A stretch of DNA of 52,114 nucleotides, from the NCBI GenBank assembly GCA_963618495.1, contig CAVESF010000013.1, forward strand, positions 1 to 52,114, written 5' to 3'. The position numbers were made by a program, and so were the translations under genes. This document shows positions 1 to 8,628 of this stretch, piece after piece. This DNA is from Apopatosoma sp963618495 (lineage in GTDB: Bacteria; Bacillota; Clostridia; Oscillospirales; CAG-272). How positions within the stretch are numbered: position 1 is the first letter of the stretch; the number at the start of each line of letters is the position of its first letter. The notes beneath the pieces are model-generated. The model saw only the letters and a program-made list of their open reading frames with translations, made no database searches and was not told where the DNA came from.

Positions 1-10
1 CTCTGGGCAT
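1..10 (-). CDS. Start of a gene that leaves the window (partial)
   Basis: Only the start codon and two codons (Met-Pro-Arg) are inside the window, so no function can be given. The start is supported by a perfect AGGAGG Shine-Dalgarno sequence on the minus strand at 19-24, eight bases from the ATG at 8-10. It follows the PHP gene (102-1376) on the same strand and could be the last visible member of the operon. The ribosome binding site lies in a long hairpin described separately. Confidence 0.45.
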
Positions 11-12
11 AT

Positions 13-61
13 AAATTTCCTCCTACGGTAGATGTTTTTATTCTACCATAGGAGGAAATTT
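13..61 (-). promoter_or_regulatory. Inverted repeat that pairs the Shine-Dalgarno with an anti-Shine-Dalgarno
   Basis: Two 20-base arms (13-32 and 42-61) are complementary except for one position that becomes a G-U pair in the minus-strand RNA. The 3' arm contains the AGGAGG of the gene starting at position 10 and the 5' arm contains CCTCCT. Read as RNA this would bury the ribosome binding site. The hairpin could equally work as a processing or stability element between the PHP gene and the next gene. Confidence 0.6.
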
Positions 62-101
62 TTTTCAATTGTCCGTTTTTTACGGACTTGTGCATTTATT
101 T

Positions 102-1376
102 TCATCTTGCCTTTGAGGCAAAATATTCTATTCTCTCGCCGAGAGTAGGCATTTTGCGCCGTATTTCATGTGAAAACATGGAGTTTTCCGCATTCTCCGT
201 TGCGCATTTCTCATGCCCGATAAGCGCATAAGCCGCGTCTGCAAGATGGCGGAACATATCTTTCTGCATAGCCTGACAGTGGAAAGACTGCCGCGGCGAA
301 TTTATATCCTCGCCGCTTATCTGAAAGAGTCTGTATTTCTCGCAGAGATTCATTATCCTGCGGAGCTGGTCTTCCGTATTGCGACTCGGCATGTATGTGA
401 CGGCATTGAAGCCGATACGCGCTATCTCGCGGAAGAGACTGTCGAGATAATCGTCCTCAAATTTCTGCGTCTTTTTATCTCCCGTGACAGAATCGCCGAC
501 ATCGCCGAGATAAGCATAGGCGAGTATCGCGCCGGCATCGTTTACGACCTTTTCCAGCTCGTAGATATCGGGACATTCCGCATAGGCGTCAACATAGAAT
601 TTCTCAACAAGGTTGCTTTTCAGCGCGCCGAGAATATCATATTCATAATATTCCGGCACAGCCGCGAGAATCTGCCCTCTCACCTTTTCGGAAACATCTA
701 TGCCCATTTCGCTTATCAGGAAGCGGAGTACTTCCTCGGGCGTCTTGCATCGCGCCGTGATTTTTTTGGTCAGCGCATAGAGAATATGGCGTTCAGTGAC
801 GCTTCCGCCCTCATGCGCCATGGAAAGCGGCAATACATCGTTTTCAAAATTCAGCGTGATGCCGTATGGCGCGGTTAGCTCCGTTATGCGCGCGCACATT
901 TTCCTGTTGCGGTCATTGCGCTTGATGCGGTAATAGCGGAAAAATATATTGAGCGTTTCGATATTCTGATGCGGTATGCCGTGGATGGCGACATACGCGA
1001 TGGATTTCTGGTCGGGATTGTTTATTCTTCTGCCGCAGAGTTCCGTATTCTGCATGAATGCGCGGCATTCCATGCCGACGGTCACAGGCAGGTCAACTAT
1101 CCTTGCCGCCTCGATAAATTCCTTTGCGCCCGAGAGCGAATCATGGTCCATGATGCCCGCCGTGGCAAGTCCGCTCTGCCATGCCATATAGACCGCCTTT
1201 GTCGGCGAATACGGCGAGAACGAATACGATGTATGTATATGGTTATTTACAAATCCTGTCTTTTTCGGTTCGGGGATAGTTCCCGTCATGCTGAGCGCGC
1301 GGAGCTTGGCGAGAGCCTCAAGTCTGTTTTCCACATTCGGGGAGTTGAGCTCTTTTTCAAGTGCCTCTCTGAACAT
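102..1376 (-). CDS. PHP-domain metal-dependent phosphoesterase
   Basis: A 424-residue protein of the PHP superfamily. The metal-binding motifs are visible: HIHTSYS near residue 45, MDHD about 30 residues later, GMECR and later Asp/His positions. PHP proteins are trinuclear metal phosphoesterases; the substrate cannot be told from sequence. The protein is longer than histidinol phosphatases (about 260 residues) and has an N-terminal extension before the first HxH. The start at 1376 is chosen because GGGAGGGG lies upstream of it; an upstream in-frame ATG at 1397 overlaps the end of the aldolase gene. It is probably co-transcribed with the aldolase/dehydrogenase and reductase genes, which suggests a role in the same sugar-phosphate route. 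Confidence 0.85.
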   Translation of the reverse strand: MFREALEKELNSPNVENRLEALAKLRALSMTGTIPEPKKTGFVNNHIHTSYSFSPYSPTKAVYMAWQSGLATAGIMDHDSLSGAKEFIEAARIVDLPVTVGMECRAFMQNTELCGRRINNPDQKSIAYVAIHGIPHQNIETLNIFFRYYRIKRNDRNRKMCARITELTAPYGITLNFENDVLPLSMAHEGGSVTERHILYALTKKITARCKTPEEVLRFLISEMGIDVSEKVRGQILAAVPEYYEYDILGALKSNLVEKFYVDAYAECPDIYELEKVVNDAGAILAYAYLGDVGDSVTGDKKTQKFEDDYLDSLFREIARIGFNAVTYMPSRNTEDQLRRIMNLCEKYRLFQISGEDINSPRQSFHCQAMQKDMFRHLADAAYALIGHEKCATENAENSMFSHEIRRKMPTLGERIEYFASKAR

Positions 1377-1393
1377 TATATTTTCCCCTCCCG

Positions 1394-3355
1394 TCATTTC
1401 AGCATTTCCTGTCCGCCTGTGACGGGCAGTGCCTGACCTGTTTCATATTCCTGCTCGACTATATAGAAGAGCGCGCGTGCGATATCTTTCGGCAGGCAAC
1501 CGCGGTTCAGCGGCACCTTGCTCTCGTAGTAGCGGCGCACATCGTCCACCGTCTTGGCCCCGGGAACCTTGCCCGCATTCAGATACTGGACAAAAAGCCC
1601 GCGCACCGGGTCTGACCAGAGCGGTCCGTCGAGATAATTTCCGGGACATATCGCATTGACCTTTATGCCATAGGGCGCAAGCTCGAGCGCAAAGCTCTGC
1701 GTCAGTCCCAGTCCGCCGAATTTGCTTCCCGCATAGGCGAAATTCTTATTGCTTCCCGCAAGTCCCGATTTGGAATTTATCTCTATGATATCAGAGAGAT
1801 AAGCGGGCGCATATTCGCGCTGAATCTTCATCGGGCGGCTCGCATACTTGGCGCAGAGGAAATATGCCGTATAGTTGACGGCGGTGACAAGCTCAAAATT
1901 CGCCTTTGTCATCTCCTCAAGCCCGCCTGCGCGCACGATGCCCGCATTATTTACGAATATATCAAGTCCGCCGTAGGCAAGGACGCAGGCGTCTATCATA
2001 TCGGAAACAGACTGCTCATCCGAAACATTGGCAGAGATGGCAATGGCCCTGCCCGCGCCGTATTTTTCACATGTCTCGGCGGCAAAAGCCTTTGCGCCCT
2101 CGTAGTTCATATCGGCGATGGCGACATACGCACCCTCCTCGAGCATAGCCTCGGCGATACCTCTGCCGAAGCCCTGCGCCGCACCCGTGACTATCGAAAC
2201 CTTTTCGGAGAGGCGCTTTATAGCGGCACCCGAGAGTGCAACCTTTGCACGGTAGCTTTCAACCTCCCAGTTTTTGATGAAGCGCGTCAGCTCCTCGTCA
2301 AGCGGGAGCGCACCGCCGAAGCTCTCACTGTATACGGCGATGCTCATCGCATCGGCAAAGACTGCCGCCGCCGTGTCGGCTTCCTTTTTCGTCTTGCCGC
2401 AGGAGAACATGCCGACTCCCGAGACAAAAATTATCTTCGGCGCATAGCCGTACTGCGCCTTGTATGCGGCAAAAGCTTTTGCCACACGCTCCGGCAGGTT
2501 ATCGCCCGCCTCCACGAGAAGCGGCTCCGCCTTGCAGTAAACGATGTGGTCGGGCGAAAAGCCGCCCGCTATCGGAGAGAACGCCTCTCTGCTCGCGGCA
2601 AAAGAGAGTATATCCTTATTTACCGTGAATGTCACGACTGCGCTTCCGCCCTCTCCGTAGAGCATGCGGATTTCGGGAGCAAGGCGCAGAGCCGCCGCGC
2701 GGTCATATTCCGCTTCGCTCCTGTCGGGGAAACGCTTTATATTTTCCTTTATCTTCGCCATAGTCTCTGCAGCTGCGCGGTCTATCTCAGCCACAGTGTC
2801 GGCGGCAAAGAAAATGCCGTGATTCTGGAGGAAAATGAGCTTCGGCGCGCTTCCCTTTTCAGCCTTGCAGGCATCGGTTTTCTCCTTACAGAGCGCGGCG
2901 AGAACATAGCCGGGCTTTGTGGAACCGACCCATACGGCGTCGGGGAAAAGCTTTCTGCAAGCCGCCTCGCCGTCTCGCGCGCAGGTAATGCCGTTGACAA
3001 GCGCGGGGTGAACATGAAGCACGAATTTATAGGGAAGCAGGTCATGCAGGAGGGTTTCCACGCTCGGTCGCTTTGCTTCCTCGCCCGCGCACTTTGCCGC
3101 CATCATGTCGGCAAGCACCTCTGCCTCGCGCTCCGCTTCGTTTTCGGAATATTTCTTTCCGAGCATGGCGGAGAGCTTCTTCCTGTCCATTTTCACAAAG
3201 CCGCTTTCGCTTATCGTGGCAAGCGCGGTACCGGAACCTTTGACATAGAGCGTATCTTCTGTTTTATATGAGGTATTGCCGCCGCCCGCGAGGACAAACT
3301 CGGGGTCAGAGCCGTAGCGGTGCGACATTTCAATCAGTGCCTTGATTTCTTTCAT
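1394..3355 (-). CDS. Bifunctional class II aldolase / short-chain dehydrogenase
   Basis: A 653-residue fusion. The N-terminal 380 or so residues resemble class II (AraD/fuculose-type) aldolases: GGGNTSYK near residue 24, KGSGT and an HVHP metal motif at about residue 120. The C-terminal part is a short-chain dehydrogenase with VTGAAQGFGRG (nucleotide binding), NNAG and a YAGSK active site; its end (CPGNYLDGPLW, ETGQALPVTGG) resembles sorbitol-6-phosphate dehydrogenases. Proteins of this type are known as rhamnulose-1-phosphate aldolase/lactaldehyde dehydrogenase-like or COG3347 proteins. The start at 3355 follows GGAGGAAG; a longer frame upstream lacks a site. It lies 14 bases after the L-sorbose-1-phosphate reductase-like gene and just before the PHP gene, so it is likely in one operon. 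The true substrate is unknown. Confidence 0.9.
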   Translation of the reverse strand: MKEIKALIEMSHRYGSDPEFVLAGGGNTSYKTEDTLYVKGSGTALATISESGFVKMDRKKLSAMLGKKYSENEAEREAEVLADMMAAKCAGEEAKRPSVETLLHDLLPYKFVLHVHPALVNGITCARDGEAACRKLFPDAVWVGSTKPGYVLAALCKEKTDACKAEKGSAPKLIFLQNHGIFFAADTVAEIDRAAAETMAKIKENIKRFPDRSEAEYDRAAALRLAPEIRMLYGEGGSAVVTFTVNKDILSFAASREAFSPIAGGFSPDHIVYCKAEPLLVEAGDNLPERVAKAFAAYKAQYGYAPKIIFVSGVGMFSCGKTKKEADTAAAVFADAMSIAVYSESFGGALPLDEELTRFIKNWEVESYRAKVALSGAAIKRLSEKVSIVTGAAQGFGRGIAEAMLEEGAYVAIADMNYEGAKAFAAETCEKYGAGRAIAISANVSDEQSVSDMIDACVLAYGGLDIFVNNAGIVRAGGLEEMTKANFELVTAVNYTAYFLCAKYASRPMKIQREYAPAYLSDIIEINSKSGLAGSNKNFAYAGSKFGGLGLTQSFALELAPYGIKVNAICPGNYLDGPLWSDPVRGLFVQYLNAGKVPGAKTVDDVRRYYESKVPLNRGCLPKDIARALFYIVEQEYETGQALPVTGGQEMLK

Positions 3356-3369
3356 TACCTCTTCCTCCT

Positions 3370-4632
3370 TTATATAGCCTTGGCGTTTGCAAGCAGATAT
3401 TTCTCCGCTTCGAGACACCAGAGTCCATTGTTTTTCTTTACTATCGCGGCAAGCTCACGGAACATGGGGTTGCTCTCGCCGAGCTTCTCAAAATCCGCAA
3501 TAGCCGTCATCGGCATGGAGATATTCGTATAGGTCAGCTTCTTGCCGCCTGGGATTTTCGGCAGATTCAGCGTCGTTTCGGCAACGCTGTCCAGCCCGCC
3601 GACATGGGTTATCATCGCCGCGGGATTTATCTTGCCCGCCGCCATCATTTCAAGAGACTCGAGCATATCCGCGCTGTTTCCGCCGCTTGTGCCGACGATA
3701 TGCGTGGAGGCGTAATGCACATTATAGAAATTGAATTTCGCAGAAAACTCGGGATTTGTCGGTCCCGCGAAGAAGTTCAGGCAGCCGTCCTTCGCAAGCA
3801 GTGCGTCGCCCATCTCGACAACAGGCGCGACAGGCGCATAGACAAACACGTCGTCATAGCCATTGCCGTCCGTGAGCGAGCGCAGATATGCCGTAGCGTC
3901 GGGGATGCCCGCCGTATTAACGTACATGAGCTTTACGCCGTTAGCCTCCGCCTTTGCGGGAGAAAGAATCTGCTCAGCGCGCGCAAGTCTTGCCGCGTCT
4001 ATATCCGTCACCACGACAAGCGCGGGGCGGCGGTCGCAGTTTATCGCGTAGTCCACGGCACCCAGTCCCATGGGTCCCGCTCCCGCGAGTATAGCCATAT
4101 TGCCGCCGCGGCGGATGCCCATTTCATGATTGTAGCTTCCCGCCTTGGTATGATAGTTTGCATGATAGCCGCCGACGATGCACGACATCGGCTCGGAGAG
4201 CGAACCGTAGAAATACGCCTCGCCGTTATAGGGGAGCAGGCAGTCCATCTCCATGACCTCGTGCGGGATGACAACATATGTCGCCGCGCCGCCTATATAT
4301 TTATAGGAATACCCGGGAGCGGCGAGACTGCCCTTGTAATTGAGCGCCGTCTGCACTACAAACCGTGCTCCGACCTCATATCTGCCCTTCCATTTTTCGC
4401 CTATCTCGACTATCTCTCCGCAAAATTCATGACCGACTATGACGGGATTTTCCGCCACATCGTCGGGAACGCGCTTATGCGCCGCGCCCTGACAAGCCGC
4501 CTTGTAGGTGGACATACAAATGCTGTCCGAAAAAATATGTGCGAGAATCTCATCGTCCTTTATCTTCGGAAGTTCAAATTCCTCGAGACGCAAATCTCCC
4601 ACTCCGTAAAGTCTTACCGCTTTGGTTTTCAT
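3370..4632 (-). CDS. L-sorbose-1-phosphate reductase-like zinc-dependent dehydrogenase
   Basis: A 420-residue medium-chain dehydrogenase. It shows the catalytic-domain motif VGHEFCGEIVEIG near residue 65 and a nucleotide-binding AGAGPMGLGAVDYA near 188. The whole layout, including VQTALNYKGS, PGYSYKYIGG and FYGSLSEPMSC, matches the L-sorbose-1-phosphate reductase (SorE) subgroup rather than ordinary alcohol dehydrogenases. Such enzymes interconvert a ketose phosphate and a hexitol phosphate with NAD(P)H. The neighbouring dehydrogenase domain resembles sorbitol-6-phosphate dehydrogenase, so the pair could move a sugar phosphate through a hexitol phosphate, as in L-sorbose use. No phosphotransferase genes are visible here, so substrate assignment is inference. 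Confidence 0.85.
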   Translation of the reverse strand: MKTKAVRLYGVGDLRLEEFELPKIKDDEILAHIFSDSICMSTYKAACQGAAHKRVPDDVAENPVIVGHEFCGEIVEIGEKWKGRYEVGARFVVQTALNYKGSLAAPGYSYKYIGGAATYVVIPHEVMEMDCLLPYNGEAYFYGSLSEPMSCIVGGYHANYHTKAGSYNHEMGIRRGGNMAILAGAGPMGLGAVDYAINCDRRPALVVVTDIDAARLARAEQILSPAKAEANGVKLMYVNTAGIPDATAYLRSLTDGNGYDDVFVYAPVAPVVEMGDALLAKDGCLNFFAGPTNPEFSAKFNFYNVHYASTHIVGTSGGNSADMLESLEMMAAGKINPAAMITHVGGLDSVAETTLNLPKIPGGKKLTYTNISMPMTAIADFEKLGESNPMFRELAAIVKKNNGLWCLEAEKYLLANAKAI

Positions 4633-4666
4633 AAAAAATTCCTTTCTCGTGCCCGCTCCGGCAGGT

Positions 4667-4909
4667 TTATTTCTTTTTGTTTTTTCTCAGGCTTTGCATG
4701 AGAGCGCGGACTTCCCTTTTTTTCGCTTCCGTTTCCTCACGCAGAAACTGCGCAGAGACAACCCTGTCCCCATCAAGCTCTATGAGAAGAATATCATCTT
4801 CATGCAGGGGAATCGAAAAATCCGATTTCCGCAGGTCATAAAAATTGCGCTCCTCATCCTCGCAGACGACAAAGCCCTCCTCAAATCTGTCTATTCTGAC
4901 TTTCAGCAA
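4667..4909 (-). CDS. DUF3006 domain small protein
   Basis: An 80-residue protein beginning LKVRIDRFEEGFVV, the signature of the DUF3006 family, whose function is not known. The middle part (PLHEDDILLIELD) fits the family and the tail is strongly charged and lysine-rich. It uses a TTG start with GGGAGAGGA upstream; no in-frame ATG precedes it. It is the first visible gene of the minus-strand operon, 34 bases before the sorbose-phosphate reductase-like gene. DUF3006 proteins often stand beside unrelated genes, so a link to sugar metabolism is not implied. Confidence 0.8.
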   Translation of the reverse strand: MLKVRIDRFEEGFVVCEDEERNFYDLRKSDFSIPLHEDDILLIELDGDRVVSAQFLREETEAKKREVRALMQSLRKNKKK

Positions 4910-4992
4910 AGAAAAATCCTCTCCCTTTATATAATATATATATTAATTATAATATAACAGGAAATTTTATTCAATAATTTTTCGCAAAAAAC

Positions 4993-5021
4993 TGTCATTT
5001 CTGCGTTTTTTATGATATAAT
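4993..5021 (+). promoter_or_regulatory. Probable ligA promoter
   Basis: A perfect TATAAT at 5016-5021 with a weak -35 (TGTCAT) 17 bases upstream, 59 bases before the ligA start. The AT-rich tract at 4920-4960 on the other side probably carries the promoter of the divergent DUF3006 operon. Confidence 0.65.
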
Positions 5022-5079
5022 GGGTTTATAATCGTACAAAATACACAAAAACCCGCCAGATTGTCACACGGAGGAACTT

Positions 5080-7074
5080 ATGGAAAGCGAAAAAAGCACG
5101 GCAAAGCACCGCATAGACGAGCTTCGCGAGCTGCTCGCGCATCATTCGTATCTTTATTATGTAGAGGATGCGCCGCAGATTTCGGATTATGAATACGATA
5201 AGCTTTTTTATGAGCTTGTCGCACTTGAAGAAAAATATCCAGAATTTGACAGCTCCACGTCGCCCACAAAGCGAGTCGGCGGCAAGGCTCTCGATAAATT
5301 TGAGAAGGTTACGCACGCTGTGCGAATGGGAAGCCTCTCCGATGTTTTCTCATATGACGAGGTGCGCGATTTCGTTGCGAAAACAAATGAAAAGCTCAGC
5401 AAAGCCACCGTTTTTTCCGTGGAACCGAAGATAGACGGGCTTTCCGTTTCGCTTGTTTACGAAAACGGCAGGTTTTCGCTCGGCTCCACGCGCGGCGACG
5501 GCATTGTCGGCGAAAATGTGAGCGAAAACCTCAAAACGGTGCGCACCATCCCGATGAAAACAAAAGACGCACTGCCGCATCTCGAGGTTCGCGGAGAGGT
5601 TTATATGCCGCGAGAGGCTTTTGCAGCACTCAACGAAAGGCGCGAAGCCGAGGGTGAGCAGCTCTTCGCAAATCCGCGAAACGCCGCCGCAGGCTCGCTT
5701 CGTCAGCTTGATTCCAAAGTGACGGCATCGCGCAGGCTCGATATTTTCGTTTTCAATGTTCAGGCGGCGGAGGGAATAGAATTTTCCTCGCATATTGAGA
5801 GCCTCGAATATCTGAAAAATCAGGGCTTCCACATAATAGACGGCATCCGTCGCGCCGCCTCGGCAGAAGAGATAATCTCCGCCATAAAGGAAATCGGCAT
5901 GGCAAGAGACAGCCTGCCCTATGATATCGATGGTGTGGTTATCAAAGCGGACAGCCTTGCCGAGCGCAGAATCCTCGGCGAAAACATCAGCACGCCGAAG
6001 TGGGCGATAGCATATAAATTCCCGCCAGAGCAGAAGCAGACGAAGCTGACTGATATCATCATTCAGGTCGGCAGGACAGGAGTACTCACGCCGAATGCCC
6101 GCCTTGAGCCGGTGCGTCTTGCCGGCACCGTCGTCAGCCGCGCGACACTGCATAATATAGATTTCATCCGCGAGAGAGACATCCGCATCGGCGATACCGT
6201 CACGCTCCAGAAAGCGGGCGATATCATCCCCGAGATAATCTGCGTGGATAAATCCAAGCGAAACGGAAGCGAAGTTCCTTACAAGATGCCGACGCTCTGC
6301 CCCTCCTGCGGCGAGCCTGTCATCCGTGATGACGAAGCGGCGACGCGCTGTACAAACGCAAGCTGTCCCGCCCAGCTCGAGCGGCATATAACGCATTTTG
6401 CCTCGCGCGATGCGATGAATATCGACGGAATGGGACCGGCTGTTGTCAGACTGCTTATCGCGAGCGGACTTATTCACGATGCAGCCGACATCTATTCCCT
6501 TTCCGCAGACGAAATCGAGGGACTTGACCGCATGGGCAAAAAGTCCGCGGAAAATCTCATCGCCGCGATAGAACGCTCCAAGTCGGCAGGGCTTGACAAG
6601 CTCATCTATGCGCTCGGCATAAGGCAGGTCGGCGAAAAAGCGGCGAAATCGCTCGCCGAAGCTTTTCCCGATATAGAAATGCTCTTCTCCGCATCGGAGG
6701 AGCAGATATCGGCAATATACGATTTCGGCGATATCTCGGCGCATTATATAGTGAATTTCTTCGCGCACCCGCAGACGCGCGCTCTTGTGGACGAGTTGAA
6801 AAGCCGCGGCGTGAAAACGACATACGAGGTGCAGAAGCGCGGCAATATTTTCGATGGTATGACATTTGTGCTGACAGGCACTCTGCCAACGATGAAGCGC
6901 GATGAAGCTTCACGCCTCATAGAGGAAAACGGCGGCAAGGTTTCCTCCTCCGTTTCGGCTAAGACAAGCATGGTTCTCGCCGGAGAAGATGCGGGAAGCA
7001 AGCTGACAAAGGCGCAGAGCCTCGGCGTGCGCATAATAAGCGAAGAAGAATTTCTCTCCATGCTCGGAAGATGA
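5080..7074 (+). CDS. ligA: NAD-dependent DNA ligase LigA
   Basis: A full-length (664 residues) bacterial DNA ligase that seals nicks using NAD+, needed for replication and repair. Domains in order: the NAD-binding Ia region with the ISDYEYD motif near residue 35; the adenylation domain with the catalytic lysine in KIDG at residue 117; an OB fold; a four-cysteine zinc finger (CPSCG ... CTNASC) near residue 410; helix-hairpin-helix repeats; and a C-terminal BRCT domain from about residue 588. The start is fixed by CGGAGGAA eight bases upstream. It lies just before obgE, which has its own promoter. Confidence 0.98.
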   Translation: MESEKSTAKHRIDELRELLAHHSYLYYVEDAPQISDYEYDKLFYELVALEEKYPEFDSSTSPTKRVGGKALDKFEKVTHAVRMGSLSDVFSYDEVRDFVAKTNEKLSKATVFSVEPKIDGLSVSLVYENGRFSLGSTRGDGIVGENVSENLKTVRTIPMKTKDALPHLEVRGEVYMPREAFAALNERREAEGEQLFANPRNAAAGSLRQLDSKVTASRRLDIFVFNVQAAEGIEFSSHIESLEYLKNQGFHIIDGIRRAASAEEIISAIKEIGMARDSLPYDIDGVVIKADSLAERRILGENISTPKWAIAYKFPPEQKQTKLTDIIIQVGRTGVLTPNARLEPVRLAGTVVSRATLHNIDFIRERDIRIGDTVTLQKAGDIIPEIICVDKSKRNGSEVPYKMPTLCPSCGEPVIRDDEAATRCTNASCPAQLERHITHFASRDAMNIDGMGPAVVRLLIASGLIHDAADIYSLSADEIEGLDRMGKKSAENLIAAIERSKSAGLDKLIYALGIRQVGEKAAKSLAEAFPDIEMLFSASEEQISAIYDFGDISAHYIVNFFAHPQTRALVDELKSRGVKTTYEVQKRGNIFDGMTFVLTGTLPTMKRDEASRLIEENGGKVSSSVSAKTSMVLAGEDAGSKLTKAQSLGVRIISEEEFLSMLGR

Positions 7075-7081
7075 AAAAGTC

Positions 7082-7110
7082 TTGACAGCAAGCGGATTTT
7101 ATGGTAAAAT
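7082..7110 (+). promoter_or_regulatory. Promoter of obgE
   Basis: TTGACA at 7082-7087 and TAAAAT at 7105-7110 with a 17-base spacer, placed 54 bases before the obgE start and eight bases after the ligA stop. Two short palindromes lie directly downstream of the -10 box. Confidence 0.8.
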
Positions 7111-7144
7111 ATACATCCGTATATGCAGCTTATACATTTGTATA
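7109..7144. repeat. Two short palindromes overlapping the obgE promoter start site
   Basis: A 16-base palindrome (ATATACATCCGTATAT, 7109-7124) and a 14-base palindrome (TATACATTTGTATA, 7131-7144) sit side by side between the -10 box and the ribosome binding site of obgE. Their 12-base cores recur exactly at five more places in this window (8501, 12492, 13776, 22648, 22670). The position is right for an operator, but the other copies are at gene ends. Confidence 0.7.
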
Positions 7145-7164
7145 GAAAGATAGAAGGTGACAAA

Positions 7165-8445
7165 ATGGCTGATTTTTATGACCATGTGAAAATATATATC
7201 AAAGCAGGAAACGGCGGCAACGGCTGTATTTCTTTCCGTCGTGAAAAGTATGTTTCCCACGGCGGACCCGACGGCGGCGACGGCGGTCACGGCGGCAATA
7301 TCGTTTTCGTTATCGACGAGGGCACAAATACCCTGCTCGATTTCCGTAACCGCAAGAAATTCATCGCGTCAAACGGCGGCGACGGCAAGGCAAGCAAATT
7401 TCACGGAGCGACAGCGCCCGATTTGATAATCCCCGTTCCCGAGGGCACGATAATACGCGATGCCGAAAGCGGCAGAATAATCAAGGATATGAGCCGTTGC
7501 GGTCCTTTCATCGCGGCAAAGGGCGGCAGAGGCGGCTGGGGAAACCGGCATTTCGCAACGCCCACGCGCCAGACTCCCCGTTTTGCCAAAAACGGACTGC
7601 CCGGTGAGGAGCGCGAGGTCACACTCGAGTTGAAAATGCTCGCCGATATCGGTTTCGTCGGCATGCCGAATGTAGGCAAGTCGACGCTTCTTTCCGTTAT
7701 TTCCTCGGCAAGACCCAAGATAGCAAATTATCATTTCACAACGCTCTCGCCGATGCTCGGCGTTGTCTCCGTCGGCGAGGGTAAAGGCTTTGTCGCCGCG
7801 GATATCCCGGGGCTTATCGAAGGCGCCTCGGAGGGACTCGGGCTCGGTCACGATTTTCTCCGCCATGTGGACAGATGCCGCCTGCTCATTCATGTCGTCG
7901 ATATTTCGCAGAGCGAGGGCAGAAACGCGATAGAAGATATCAGGATGATAAATGCGGAGCTGGAGAAATACAATCCCGAGCTTGCCGCGCGCCCGCAGAT
8001 AATTGCGGCAAACAAATGCGATATTCTCGACCGCGCACAGGTTGATGTCGATGCCTTTGAAAAGTTCGTTGCTGAAAGCGGCTATACACTTGTATATATC
8101 AGTGCCGCATCGGGCGAAGGCGTAAAAGAGCTTTGTCGCAAGGCATATGATATGCTCTCGACCCTGCCGCCGCTGACGATTTACGAGTCGGAATATGAAG
8201 AAGAAATAAAGGAGCAGGGCAAGCCCGACGAAATCACCGTAACAAAGGAAAAGGATGTTTTCGTAGTCGAGGGTGAATGGCTTCACTGGCTCATGAGTTC
8301 GATAAATTTCGACGACCGCGAATCTTTCTCGTATTTCGAGCGCATGATGCGTGAAAACGGCGTAATAGACAAAATGCGTGAGCTCGGCATCAAGGATGGC
8401 GACACTGTCTCCATGTACGACCTCGAATTTGATTTCATTGATTGA
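7165..8445 (+). CDS. obgE: GTPase ObgE/CgtA
   Basis: A 426-residue Obg GTPase, which acts on the large ribosomal subunit and links ribosome assembly to growth. It has the glycine-rich Obg fold at residues 1-158 (for example GGDGGHGG), the G domain with GMPNVGKST at 166-174, DIPGLIEG, and NKCD, and a C-terminal OCT domain from about residue 350. The start is placed at 7165 because GAAGGTG lies upstream and the family begins with this sequence (MADFYDHVKIYIKAG); the frame is open 14 codons further upstream. It is followed at once by a strong terminator, so it forms a single-gene unit. Confidence 0.97.
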   Translation: MADFYDHVKIYIKAGNGGNGCISFRREKYVSHGGPDGGDGGHGGNIVFVIDEGTNTLLDFRNRKKFIASNGGDGKASKFHGATAPDLIIPVPEGTIIRDAESGRIIKDMSRCGPFIAAKGGRGGWGNRHFATPTRQTPRFAKNGLPGEEREVTLELKMLADIGFVGMPNVGKSTLLSVISSARPKIANYHFTTLSPMLGVVSVGEGKGFVAADIPGLIEGASEGLGLGHDFLRHVDRCRLLIHVVDISQSEGRNAIEDIRMINAELEKYNPELAARPQIIAANKCDILDRAQVDVDAFEKFVAESGYTLVYISAASGEGVKELCRKAYDMLSTLPPLTIYESEYEEEIKEQGKPDEITVTKEKDVFVVEGEWLHWLMSSINFDDRESFSYFERMMRENGVIDKMRELGIKDGDTVSMYDLEFDFID

Positions 8446-8456
8446 GAAATTGTGAT

Positions 8457-8492
8457 AAAAATCCCGTTTCCCTTGCGGAAGCGGGATTTTTA
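8457..8492 (+). terminator. Terminator of obgE
   Basis: A stem of about 15 pairs (AAAAATCCCGTTTCC with GGAAGCGGGATTTTT, one G-T pair) and a run of T residues, 11 bases after the obgE stop. Confidence 0.9.
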
Positions 8493-8500
8493 TGCGTGTT

Positions 8501-8512
8501 ATACGGATGTAT
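8501..8512. repeat. Copy of the 12-base palindrome after obgE
   Basis: ATACGGATGTAT, the reverse complement of the core found at 7111-7122, nine bases after the obgE terminator. The following 8513-8628 holds no gene; it contains short hairpins (for example at 8550-8565 and 8583-8606) similar to those near 40990 and 42690. Confidence 0.6.
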
Positions 8513-8628
8513 GTTTTGTAAAAACGGCGAAATAAAGATTTCGCGCTCTGCGAAGCGCGCTAAGAACTCCGCGTTCTTGACTGCGCCGCCTTCCCCAAAA
8601 GGCGGGCGAAAACTTTATTGTGGTGAGA

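Noticed and set aside
5350..6768. Long frame (472 codons) antisense to ligA
   Set aside because: It has no ribosome binding site or recognisable domain and mirrors the codon bias of ligA, whose motifs are complete.
7133..7142. BlaI/CopY operator for obgE
   Set aside because: The TACA-2-TGTA pattern fits, but no such regulator gene is in the window and the other exact copies are at gene ends; kept as an unexplained motif instead.
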